From contig QHNF01000073.1 of the NCBI GenBank assembly GCA_003218345.1, forward strand, positions 1 through 5,727: a DNA stretch of 5,727 nt, read 5' to 3'. The notes under the pieces are model-generated. The model worked only from the letters and a program-made list of their open reading frames with translations. It was not told where the DNA came from and searched no databases. Positions 1 through 5,272 of this stretch are shown one piece after another. Position 1 is the stretch's first letter. Every line of letters starts with the position of its first letter. The position numbers and the translations under genes are program-made. This DNA is from Verrucomicrobiota bacterium (GTDB lineage Bacteria > Verrucomicrobiota > Verrucomicrobiia > Chthoniobacterales > UBA10450).

Positions 1-357
1 CCCAGGCGCTTGCTCGACCGGTTGATGGCCGAGGGACAAAAGCTGGAGACGCAAATGCTCGAAGCCGGTGCGCGTCAATTTGCCGAGAAATTCAGCAGCG
101 ACCATGGATTGGAAATTGTCTTCGATGAGACGGCGGTGCGGCGTTTGGTCGAACGCGCGCAAGCCGAACGGATGAGCATGAGCGATCTCTGCGCACATTT
201 GTTTAAGGATTACCAGTTTGGATTGAACTTGATCAAAAAGAACACCGGTCGAACGAAGTTTATTCTTAATGCCGGGGCAATCGACGCTCCGGACAAATTC
301 TTGAGTGAACTGGTGGTGCAGTCGTACTACCCGGCTGCAATCGCGCAAAAAGTTTGA
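1..357 (+). CDS. ClpX/HslU-like AAA+ ATPase, C-terminal end (5' truncated)
   Basis: The reading frame is open from the first base (codons ccc agg cgc ttg) and ends at TGA 355-357, so this is the last 118 codons of a longer gene whose start lies left of the window. The visible part resembles the small helical C-terminal domain of Clp-type AAA+ unfoldases: a GLEIVFDETAVRRLVERA stretch matches the beta-strand-plus-helix pattern that opens ClpX domain D2. It is followed by KDYQFGLNLIKK and a tail with a DAPDKFLSEL segment, which I recall from ClpX-like ATPases outside the canonical clpP-clpX locus. Walker A, Walker B and sensor motifs would lie upstream and cannot be seen. A cytoplasmic ATP-driven protein-remodelling role is inferred from the family. 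The next gene begins 6 bp after this stop, suggesting co-transcription. The ATPase assignment is moderately secure; the exact subfamily is not. Confidence 0.55.
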   Translation, partial: PRRLLDRLMAEGQKLETQMLEAGARQFAEKFSSDHGLEIVFDETAVRRLVERAQAERMSMSDLCAHLFKDYQFGLNLIKKNTGRTKFILNAGAIDAPDKFLSELVVQSYYPAAIAQKV

Positions 358-363
358 TTGTTC

Positions 364-1611
364 ATGAAGCGGTCGTTGATCACAACTCTCATAATTGGAG
401 TCGCCGTCGCCTTGGTTGTGGGCGCGCTGCATGCAACCAGACCAATAGCGGGTTTTGAGACCGCTGCTGCGCAGTTTGTCTCCAACTACGCGAGCGCGAC
501 GAGAATCGTCGGCGAAAAATGGCACTACGTTTTTATTTTACTAATTGCTCTCGGTGTCGCCTGGATTGCCCTGAGCAATGTGCCTCGGTGGAGTACCCGC
601 CTGTTATTCGGCTTTTTGTTTATTGAGTTGCTCGGACTTTCTTGGGTCTGCTCGCTCTACCGAGTATTCTTTCAGCCGATACCCTCTATCTTTGCGCTTG
701 TATTCGCGGTGGTCGCTGCAGAGGGCTGGGCGGCTTTTTTGCGGAGGAACCGCTCGCATTTAGCGCGAACTTTTTTTGCCAATCGCCTGTCAAAAAAGGA
801 ATTTCGCCGTCTCAGCAACGGGACAATTCCGTTCGATGCTCAGCCGAAAGCATACGAAGTGAGCGTCGCGGTGTGCAATATTGGTAACAAGCGTGGATTC
901 GCGGAGGATTCCGAGCCTGCCGTTTTTGCCGAAACAATGGCAAAATTTATTCGCGAGACAGCTGGCCGCCTCGTCGAAGGAGGCGCTTATCTACAGGCCG
1001 CCGATGGGGAGGGCGTCGTCGCGATTTTTGGATTTCCAAACAGCAATACTGACCATGCCGAGGCTGCAGTGCGCGTTGTCCTGGATTTGATAAAGAATTT
1101 TCGCACTCGCCGGCAGGACAACGGAGAAACTTTCAGCAACTGGGATATCCATGTCGGAATTAGCTCCGGCGCTATGATTGCCGGCGCGCTGAAGGACAAC
1201 GAACGTCCCATACTCCTGGCGAGCGGCGAACCGATCGAGCTGGCCCGCAGATTCTGTGCCATGAATCATTACTATGGCTCAAGCCTCCTGATTGACACGC
1301 CCACTTTCGATCGGGTGAATGAGACAATTGTCGCGCGGCCAATTGATTTTGTAAGCGGAATGAATTCGCACGATCGAATTGAGATTTACGAGCCTCTCTG
1401 GCTCGCAGCGGAAGCAAGGCCCGAGCAAATCGCGCGGCGGGATTCCTTTTGGAGTGGCGTGGTTCTGTATCGAGAAAAACGCTGGGCGGAAGCTTATGCC
1501 GAATTTCAAAAGGCGCGGGAGTCGGAGGCAGAGGTCGATCCTCCGTTGCAATTTTATTTGCGTCGCGTGGAGCCGCTTGTTCTGCAGTTAACGGAATCGT
1601 CCTTGGAATAA
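364..1611 (+). CDS. Membrane-anchored class III adenylate/guanylate cyclase homologue, catalytic residues degenerate
   Basis: A 415-residue protein read from ATG 364; a TTG at 358, directly after the upstream stop, is an alternative start. Hydrophobic segments lie at about residues 4-24, 56-71, 78-97 and 104-125. This resembles the membrane part of CHASE2-type cyclases, but only about 30 residues separate the first two helices, so a full CHASE2 sensor is absent. Residues 165-320 align by eye with a class III cyclase domain: EVSVAVCNIGNKRGF, GEGVVAIFGFP (215-225), DIHVGISSGAMIAG (261-274) and GEPIELARRF (288-297). The two metal-binding Asp positions appear to be N172 and E216, and the transition-state Asn appears to be E292, while R296 is kept. 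Nucleotide cyclization is therefore doubtful. Residues from about 352 to 401 form one TPR-like helical hairpin, as found at the end of CHASE2 cyclases. No Shine-Dalgarno is evident. The fold call is good; activity is unresolved. Confidence 0.75.
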   Translation: MKRSLITTLIIGVAVALVVGALHATRPIAGFETAAAQFVSNYASATRIVGEKWHYVFILLIALGVAWIALSNVPRWSTRLLFGFLFIELLGLSWVCSLYRVFFQPIPSIFALVFAVVAAEGWAAFLRRNRSHLARTFFANRLSKKEFRRLSNGTIPFDAQPKAYEVSVAVCNIGNKRGFAEDSEPAVFAETMAKFIRETAGRLVEGGAYLQAADGEGVVAIFGFPNSNTDHAEAAVRVVLDLIKNFRTRRQDNGETFSNWDIHVGISSGAMIAGALKDNERPILLASGEPIELARRFCAMNHYYGSSLLIDTPTFDRVNETIVARPIDFVSGMNSHDRIEIYEPLWLAAEARPEQIARRDSFWSGVVLYREKRWAEAYAEFQKARESEAEVDPPLQFYLRRVEPLVLQLTESSLE

Positions 1612-1626
1612 ATCCGCCAAAGGACG
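1598..1626 (+). other. Hairpin spanning the stop codon of the cyclase-like gene
   Basis: Arm 1598-1606 pairs with 1617-1626 (cgtccttgg against ccaaaggacg) in nine base pairs with one bulged A at 1619. The loop (1607-1616) carries the TAA stop at 1609-1611. A competing six-pair stem, 1611-1616 with 1625-1630, uses some of the same bases. There is no T-run, so an intrinsic terminator is unlikely. It could affect recR translation or be chance. Confidence 0.3.
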
Positions 1627-1654
1627 GATTCGCCGTGGCGAACCTGAGCGCATT

Positions 1655-2260
1655 TTGAGAAGGACGGAATATCCGGTCGCAATCCGAAATTTGATTGCGC
1701 AATTGCGACAAATGCCGGGAGTTGGTCCTCGCTCCGCGGAACGAATTGCACTGTGGATCGTGCGCGCTCGGAATGATCAGCCCGAGCAAATCTCGCGCGC
1801 TATCGCGGACACCCGCCAGGCTATTCATCCCTGCAATCTTTGTGGATTCTTTGCTGTTAAGGAGTTGTGCGAGGTATGCGCTGACTCCTCGCGCTCAACG
1901 GACTTGCTCTGCGTCGTCGAACAGGCTACAGATATTCTTCCTCTGGAGAAAACCAGCGCGTTCCGCGGTCGATATCATTCGCTCGGAGGAAAAATTTCGC
2001 CGCTCGATCATGTTGGCCCGGAAGATTTGCGGATTAAGGAATTGCTCGACCGGGTCGAGCGCGAAAACATTTCCGAGATCATTTTTGCGCTGGCAGCCGA
2101 CGTCGAAGGCGAAGCGACTACCAGTTATATTGCGGATCTTTTGAAGGACAAACCGGTCAGCCTGACGCGCATTGCCCGCGGCATTCCAGCCGGCGGCGGC
2201 CTTGAATCCGCAGATGAATTGACGCTTACCGCAGCGCTCTCAGGTAGGACGAAACTGTGA
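1655..2260 (+). CDS. recR: Recombination mediator protein RecR
   Basis: A 201-residue protein, the usual RecR length (about 198-201). RecR acts with RecF and RecO in the cytoplasm to load RecA on SSB-coated gapped DNA. All family landmarks are present in order: a helix-hairpin-helix at 17-36 with MPGVGPRSAERIA; a four-cysteine zinc finger with C60, C63, C72 and C75; a Toprim domain from about 82 with CVVEQATDILPLE, then YHSLGGKISPLDHVGPEDLR; and the C-terminal TRIARGIPAGGGLESADELT block. The start is TTG at 1655, the only ATG/GTG/TTG that keeps the conserved YP near the N-terminus. An AGAAGGA sequence (1658-1664) falls just inside the gene rather than ahead of it, and no good ribosome binding site precedes TTG, so the start is the least certain part. 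The gap to the upstream gene is 43 bp. The dnaX/ybaB partners often found beside recR are not in this window. Confidence 0.95.
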   Translation: MRRTEYPVAIRNLIAQLRQMPGVGPRSAERIALWIVRARNDQPEQISRAIADTRQAIHPCNLCGFFAVKELCEVCADSSRSTDLLCVVEQATDILPLEKTSAFRGRYHSLGGKISPLDHVGPEDLRIKELLDRVERENISEIIFALAADVEGEATTSYIADLLKDKPVSLTRIARGIPAGGGLESADELTLTAALSGRTKL

Positions 2261-2331
2261 ATGTTGAAGCGCTGAAGCGTTAAAGCGTTTAAGCCCGACT
2301 TCAACGCTTTAACTTTTCAACACTTTAACGT
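2261..2331. repeat. Inverted array of 8-bp units forming a long imperfect hairpin
   Basis: Directly after the recR stop the + strand reads four octamers, gttgaagc, gctgaagc, gttaaagc and gtttaagc (2263-2294), then the complementary type: cttcaac, gctttaac, ttttcaac, actttaac (2299-2329). The core is a perfect 11-bp pairing, 2279-2289 with 2303-2313. It continues inward as 2291-2293 with 2299-2301 (loop 2294-2298) and outward with mismatches to 2261/2331. No T-tract follows, so it is not a classical intrinsic terminator, though it could stop or protect the recR transcript. It fills almost the whole recR-lipA gap. Confidence 0.8.
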
Positions 2332-2350
2332 TGCACTAAGTTTCATTGTT

Positions 2351-3241
2351 ATGTCCTGCGCAAAAATTGATCCGGCATTGCACCAGGAGAAAAAGCCGCC
2401 GTGGATCAAAGTGCGGTTGCCATCCAATCCGGTTTTTTTTTCAACCAAGGCGCTGATTTCCGATTTGCGATTGCACACGGTTTGCGAAAGCGCGCAATGC
2501 CCAAATCGCTGGGAATGCTGGAGCCAGGGCACGGCCACGTTCATGATTGCAGGGGACCGCTGCACTCGCGCATGCGGATTTTGTGCGGTGACAACAGCCA
2601 AGCCTTTTGCGCTCGAAGAAGACGAACCGCAGCGTATTGCCGAAGCTGTGGGCCGGATGAAATTGAAACATGTCGTCATCACCGCAGTCGCGCGCGACGA
2701 TCTTAAGGACGGTGGCGCCGTTCATTTCGCCCGCACGATCGCTGCCATTCGGGAAATGGATCCCTCAGTAATTGTCGAAGTGCTCGTTCCCGATTTTCAC
2801 GGACAGGATTGGTGCATCCAGATCGTGCTCGACGCCGGGCCGGACATTTACAATCACAACATGGAAACGGTCGAGCGCCTCACGCCTCTGGTGCGGTCCC
2901 GCGCAAAGTATCGCACGTCTCTGCAAGCTTTGCGGCTGGCAAAGGAATTGTCGCAAAAAGTTGTGACCAAGAGCGGTGTCATGCTAGGTCTGGGTGAGAA
3001 GGAGACCGAACTTTTTCAGACGATGGACGATTTGCGCGAGGTCGGCTGCGAAGTGCTGACCATGGGCCAGTATTTGCGTCCGACTCCCAAACACTTGCCG
3101 GTCGTCGAATACATCACGCCAGACCAATTCAGCTATTACGGCGAGATCGCGTGCAACAAAGGGTTTCTCCATGTTGCCTCCGGTCCACTCGTCCGCAGTT
3201 CTTATCACGCTGCCGATTTTCATCCAGTGGTCCGGCGATGA
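2351..3241 (+). CDS. lipA: Lipoyl synthase LipA (radical SAM)
   Basis: A 296-residue radical SAM enzyme that inserts two sulfurs into octanoyl groups on lipoyl carrier domains (pyruvate and 2-oxoglutarate dehydrogenases, glycine cleavage H protein). The auxiliary iron-sulfur cluster motif is C45, C50, C56 (CESAQCPNRWEC). The SAM-binding cluster motif is C71, C75, C78 (CTRACGFC). The RSSYHA motif at 282-287 supplies the serine ligand of the auxiliary cluster. VITAVARDDLKDGGA, NHNMETVERL and KSGVMLGLGE are further family blocks, and the length is normal (about 290-320). ATG 2351 gives the expected short N-terminal extension before PPWIKVRLP; no Shine-Dalgarno is obvious. Codons 28-31 contain a run of nine T (2433-2441), a possible slippage site. 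It follows the octamer hairpin downstream of recR and precedes a glycosyltransferase; lipB is not in the window. Confidence 0.97.
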   Translation: MSCAKIDPALHQEKKPPWIKVRLPSNPVFFSTKALISDLRLHTVCESAQCPNRWECWSQGTATFMIAGDRCTRACGFCAVTTAKPFALEEDEPQRIAEAVGRMKLKHVVITAVARDDLKDGGAVHFARTIAAIREMDPSVIVEVLVPDFHGQDWCIQIVLDAGPDIYNHNMETVERLTPLVRSRAKYRTSLQALRLAKELSQKVVTKSGVMLGLGEKETELFQTMDDLREVGCEVLTMGQYLRPTPKHLPVVEYITPDQFSYYGEIACNKGFLHVASGPLVRSSYHAADFHPVVRR

Positions 3242-3305
3242 CAAAGGTAGGGCGCGACCGCCGGGCGCGTCGAATGAAAGCCCGACTGTGGTTGCGAATT
3301 CCCTG

Positions 3306-4001
3306 ATGGAGCACGATCCCTTCGCTCAGATTCGTTCGCAAACCGCCGCAGTTATTCCGGCGTATCAGGACGAAAAACATATTGGGGACATTGTGCGGCG
3401 TGTCCGCCAACGACTCGACCACGTGCTTGTGATTGATGACGGGTCAAACGATCAGACTGCACAGCGCGCGCGAGAGGCCGGCGCTGAAGTCATTGTTCAC
3501 GATCAAAACCGGGGCAAAGGCGACGCGATTAAGACAGGGCTCGGACACTGGTTGGATCGAGAAGTCACGTGGGTGAGCCTTCTCGATTCCGACGGCCAAC
3601 ATCTTCCCGAAGAGATTGATCGGTTTATAGCGGCCGCAGCCTCCGCGACGCAGCCAAGCTTTTTCATCGGCAATCGCATGAGCGACGTCGCCGCCATGCC
3701 ATTCATCCGCCGGGTCGTGAACTGTTATATGAGCAGGCGCATTAGCCGCCTTTGCGGACAAAAAATTCCTGACACGCAGTGCGGTTTCCGCATGTTGGAT
3801 CGACAATTAATCCCTGAGCTGCTTGGCGGCGGAGACCGTTACGATTACGAAACCGAAGTGCTCATCATCGCCAGCCGCAAAGGCTACCGGATTGAATCAG
3901 TCCCAATCACGACTGTTTACTCCGATCAAGTGAGCAAAATTCGTCCGGTGCGCGACGCACTTTGCTTTTTCAAATTGATGCGGCGTTATCGAAAATTGTG
4001 A
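3306..4001 (+). CDS. Family 2 glycosyltransferase, polyprenyl-phosphate sugar synthase-like
   Basis: A 231-residue GT-A fold glycosyltransferase from ATG 3306. The frame is open back to 3171 inside lipA, but conserved sequence begins only after the ATG. GTG 3288, preceded by gaaag, is a reasonable alternative giving six more residues. Motifs: AVIPAYQDEKHI (15-26) opens the nucleotide-binding fold; IDDGSNDQT (43-51) binds the nucleotide sugar; NRGKGDAIKTGL (68-79) and the metal-binding DSDGQH (94-99) follow; then FIGNRM, DTQCGFRML (156-164) and YDYETEVLI. This set matches the dolichyl/undecaprenyl-phosphate mannose or glucose synthase group, which transfers a sugar from a nucleotide donor to a lipid phosphate at the inner membrane face. 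There is no C-terminal membrane segment, so it would be soluble or peripheral; the end is basic (RRYRKL). Donor and acceptor cannot be told from sequence. It starts 64 bp after lipA, with no functional link evident. Confidence 0.85.
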   Translation: MEHDPFAQIRSQTAAVIPAYQDEKHIGDIVRRVRQRLDHVLVIDDGSNDQTAQRAREAGAEVIVHDQNRGKGDAIKTGLGHWLDREVTWVSLLDSDGQHLPEEIDRFIAAAASATQPSFFIGNRMSDVAAMPFIRRVVNCYMSRRISRLCGQKIPDTQCGFRMLDRQLIPELLGGGDRYDYETEVLIIASRKGYRIESVPITTVYSDQVSKIRPVRDALCFFKLMRRYRKL

Positions 4002-4017
4002 TTGTTCTCTCTGGGTA

Positions 4018-4060
4018 ACGCGCGCGTCTCGCGTGTCCGCGCTGGTGTCTCGCCAGCGTG
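4018..4060. terminator. Paired GC-rich hairpins in the convergent spacer
   Basis: Hairpin A pairs 4018-4022 with 4030-4034 (acgcg/cgcgt). Hairpin B pairs 4040-4045 with 4053-4058 (cgctgg/ccagcg), extended by T-G and G-C pairs to a three-base loop at 4048-4050. Both are centred on gtctcg. They lie just after the glycosyltransferase stop and ahead of the convergent mlaD-like gene's end, where a transcript end is expected. The lack of a clear T-run makes this a tentative terminator; it could instead be a dispersed palindromic repeat. Confidence 0.4.
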
Positions 4061-4084
4061 AACTTCTCTAGATATGCGCCAAAT

Positions 4085-4104
4085 TTTGAGATCAGAGTCT
4101 CAAA
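4085..4104 (-). terminator. Perfect 7-bp hairpin after the mlaD-like gene
   Basis: Bases tttgaga (4085-4091) and tctcaaa (4098-4104) form a perfect seven-pair stem with a six-base loop. On the - strand it begins about 20 nt beyond the stop of the MCE-domain gene and is followed by a short attt, so it could end that transcript. The stem is A/T-rich at its base and the U-tract is weak, so confidence is low. The rest of the 4002-4123 spacer shows no gene. Confidence 0.3.
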
Positions 4105-4123
4105 GAGGCGTGGCGACGAGTAA

Positions 4124-5005
4124 TCACGGCCGCTTTGCCGGCACTGCTTTGTTGCTCCTCAGTATCTCCGACTCAGGTGTGAGCTTGGCTGGCTTGCCAC
4201 TGAAAATAATTCGGTTCGGTTTTTCAGCGAGTGTTTCGACAAGCGCCTTGGCGTACGTAGTAACCACTTTCAGGTTTAAGAGTGTTACGTGCAGCTGTTT
4301 CAGCTGTTCCTTAAGCTGCTTGTCAGTCGTGCTAATGAAGCTATCCGCTGTGCCGAACAGCTTGTCTGCGCCTTTGGCCACGCCCTCGAGATTTGTGATC
4401 ACGTTCTGTAAGTTGTCCACGTCCACCTTTAGCGAATCGGCCAGCGGCCCGAGTTTCGGTGTGAATTGGTCGAGGTCGCTTTTTAGACCAGTGACCGTCA
4501 CATTGAGATTGTCGAGCAACCTATTTGCATTATCGAACAATGGACCGGCCGCCGCAGTGATCTGTTCAAGCCCATAAGCCGGATGGCCCTCGATCGCCGC
4601 GTTGTTTGCGAGCGTTTGTCCTCCGGGCGTGCCTGCGGAAAGCGCCACAAATTTCGGCGCGAGGAGCGTATCGGAGCTAAGCGTCGCTGCCACATCGGTC
4701 GGCAACGGCGGAATCCCTTCGCTGAGACTGACTGTCACGCGCACGGCGTCCTTTTTGTTAGGGCACGCTTCACGCTCTTTCGCAGTCAAATGGCGCATCG
4801 CGATCACGCGGCCCGCTGGAGCGCCTGCATAACGCACCTCAGAATTCACCTTTATACCGGTCACATCTTCGTAATTGATCTGCAACATGCGGTTCGGTTT
4901 TTTCAAACGATAACCCGAAAGCGCGAACGTGAGCGCGCCGAGCAGGACCAGACTGCATAAAATGACCGAAATGGCTACGATGTAGTCAGAAAGATTGCGC
5001 TTCAT
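4124..5005 (-). CDS. mlaD: MCE-domain (MlaD-like) lipid transport substrate-binding protein
   Basis: A 293-residue protein read from ATG 5005-5003; an in-frame TTG at 5014 would add three residues but is a weaker choice. One N-terminal membrane helix (about 8-30) acts as an uncleaved anchor, placing the rest in the periplasm. Residues about 38-118 are an MCE domain: the block YEDVTGIKVNSEVRYAGAPAG (45-65) fits the family pattern of an acidic-valine-glycine turn followed by a second glycine-rich strand, and LLAPKFVALSAG closes the domain. From about 130 to 260 the chain is predicted helical with heptad-like leucines, as in longer MCE proteins that build tubes or needles. EKPNRIIFSGKP (261-272) matches the usual tail. 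MlaD-type rings move phospholipids between the membranes with the MlaF ATPase and MlaE permease. The ATPase lies upstream at 5273-5727, which supports the role. The domain call is firm; mlaD orthology in the strict sense is inferred. Confidence 0.88.
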   Translation of the reverse strand: MKRNLSDYIVAISVILCSLVLLGALTFALSGYRLKKPNRMLQINYEDVTGIKVNSEVRYAGAPAGRVIAMRHLTAKEREACPNKKDAVRVTVSLSEGIPPLPTDVAATLSSDTLLAPKFVALSAGTPGGQTLANNAAIEGHPAYGLEQITAAAGPLFDNANRLLDNLNVTVTGLKSDLDQFTPKLGPLADSLKVDVDNLQNVITNLEGVAKGADKLFGTADSFISTTDKQLKEQLKQLHVTLLNLKVVTTYAKALVETLAEKPNRIIFSGKPAKLTPESEILRSNKAVPAKRP

Positions 5006-5016
5006 GGGCGGCAAAG

Positions 5017-5092
5017 TGACGAATGACGAACGAAGCTAATGACGAATGACGAACGCCGAATGTCGAAGGAATGACAAAGCTCGAATGATAAA
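5017..5092. repeat. Heptamer repeat array (tgacgaa type)
   Basis: The + strand carries tgacgaa at 5017-5023, 5024-5030, 5040-5046 and 5047-5053. Degenerate copies are cgccgaa (5054-5060), tgtcgaa (5061-5067), tgacaaa (5072-5078) and tgataaa (5086-5092). It begins about 11 bp ahead of the mlaD-like start. Translations of it give low-complexity peptides, so it is non-coding. It is the left arm of an inverted pair with 5212-5257. Confidence 0.8.
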
Positions 5093-5104
5093 GTGCGCAG
5101 CATT

Positions 5105-5203
5105 GGGAGCACGCTTACCTTGCCTGCTGTTGCGGCGCCCGTTTGGGGTTTTGTGCAATCAGCAAAGATGCCGATCGCAGCACGCTGGAAGCGTGCGCTT
5201 CCC
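5105..5203. repeat. Core of the repeat spacer with a perfect hairpin
   Basis: Between the two heptamer arrays, gcacgct (5180-5186) and agcgtgc (5190-5196) form a perfect seven-pair stem with a three-base loop. Sequence at 5105-5115 (gggagcacgct) is also nearly complementary to 5190-5203 (agcgtgcgcttccc), so the core is itself bounded by an imperfect inverted repeat. The - strand reading encodes a GSARFQRA-like peptide that I recall as a frequent spurious translation of dispersed repeats in Verrucomicrobiota. I see no gene here. Confidence 0.5.
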
Positions 5204-5211
5204 GTTTTGAT

Positions 5212-5257
5212 TTCGTCATCCGAATTTAATTCGCCATTCGTCATCAGTCCTTCGTCA
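5212..5257. repeat. Heptamer repeat array, opposite orientation (ttcgtca type)
   Basis: The + strand carries ttcgtca at 5212-5218, 5237-5243 and 5251-5257, with the degenerate ttcgcca at 5230-5236. It is the reverse complement of the 5017-5092 unit, so the whole spacer 5006-5272 could fold into a large hairpin. Its right edge lies 15 bp from the end of the transport ATPase frame. Confidence 0.75.
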
Positions 5258-5272
5258 TTCATGACGGTCACG

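Noticed and set aside
1172..1828. 218-codon - strand open frame across the cyclase-like gene and recR
   Set aside because: It is antisense to two genes with clear family signatures, and its arginine/serine/proline-rich product looks like a shadow frame.
2261..2331. Classical Rho-independent terminator of recR
   Set aside because: The stem is long and imperfect, with no T-run after either arm; the octamer periodicity fits a repeat element better.
3171..3305. Longer glycosyltransferase start overlapping lipA by 71 bp
   Set aside because: The extra 45 residues show no GT-A features and overlap the conserved lipA C-terminus; ATG 3306 (or GTG 3288) fits the family better.
4074..4577. 167-codon + strand open frame
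   Set aside because: It lies antisense to the MCE-domain gene, is serine-rich low-complexity sequence, and has no recognisable motif.
5017..5257. Possible CRISPR array
   Set aside because: Repeat units are only 7 bp, mostly contiguous without unique spacers, and inverted between the two halves.
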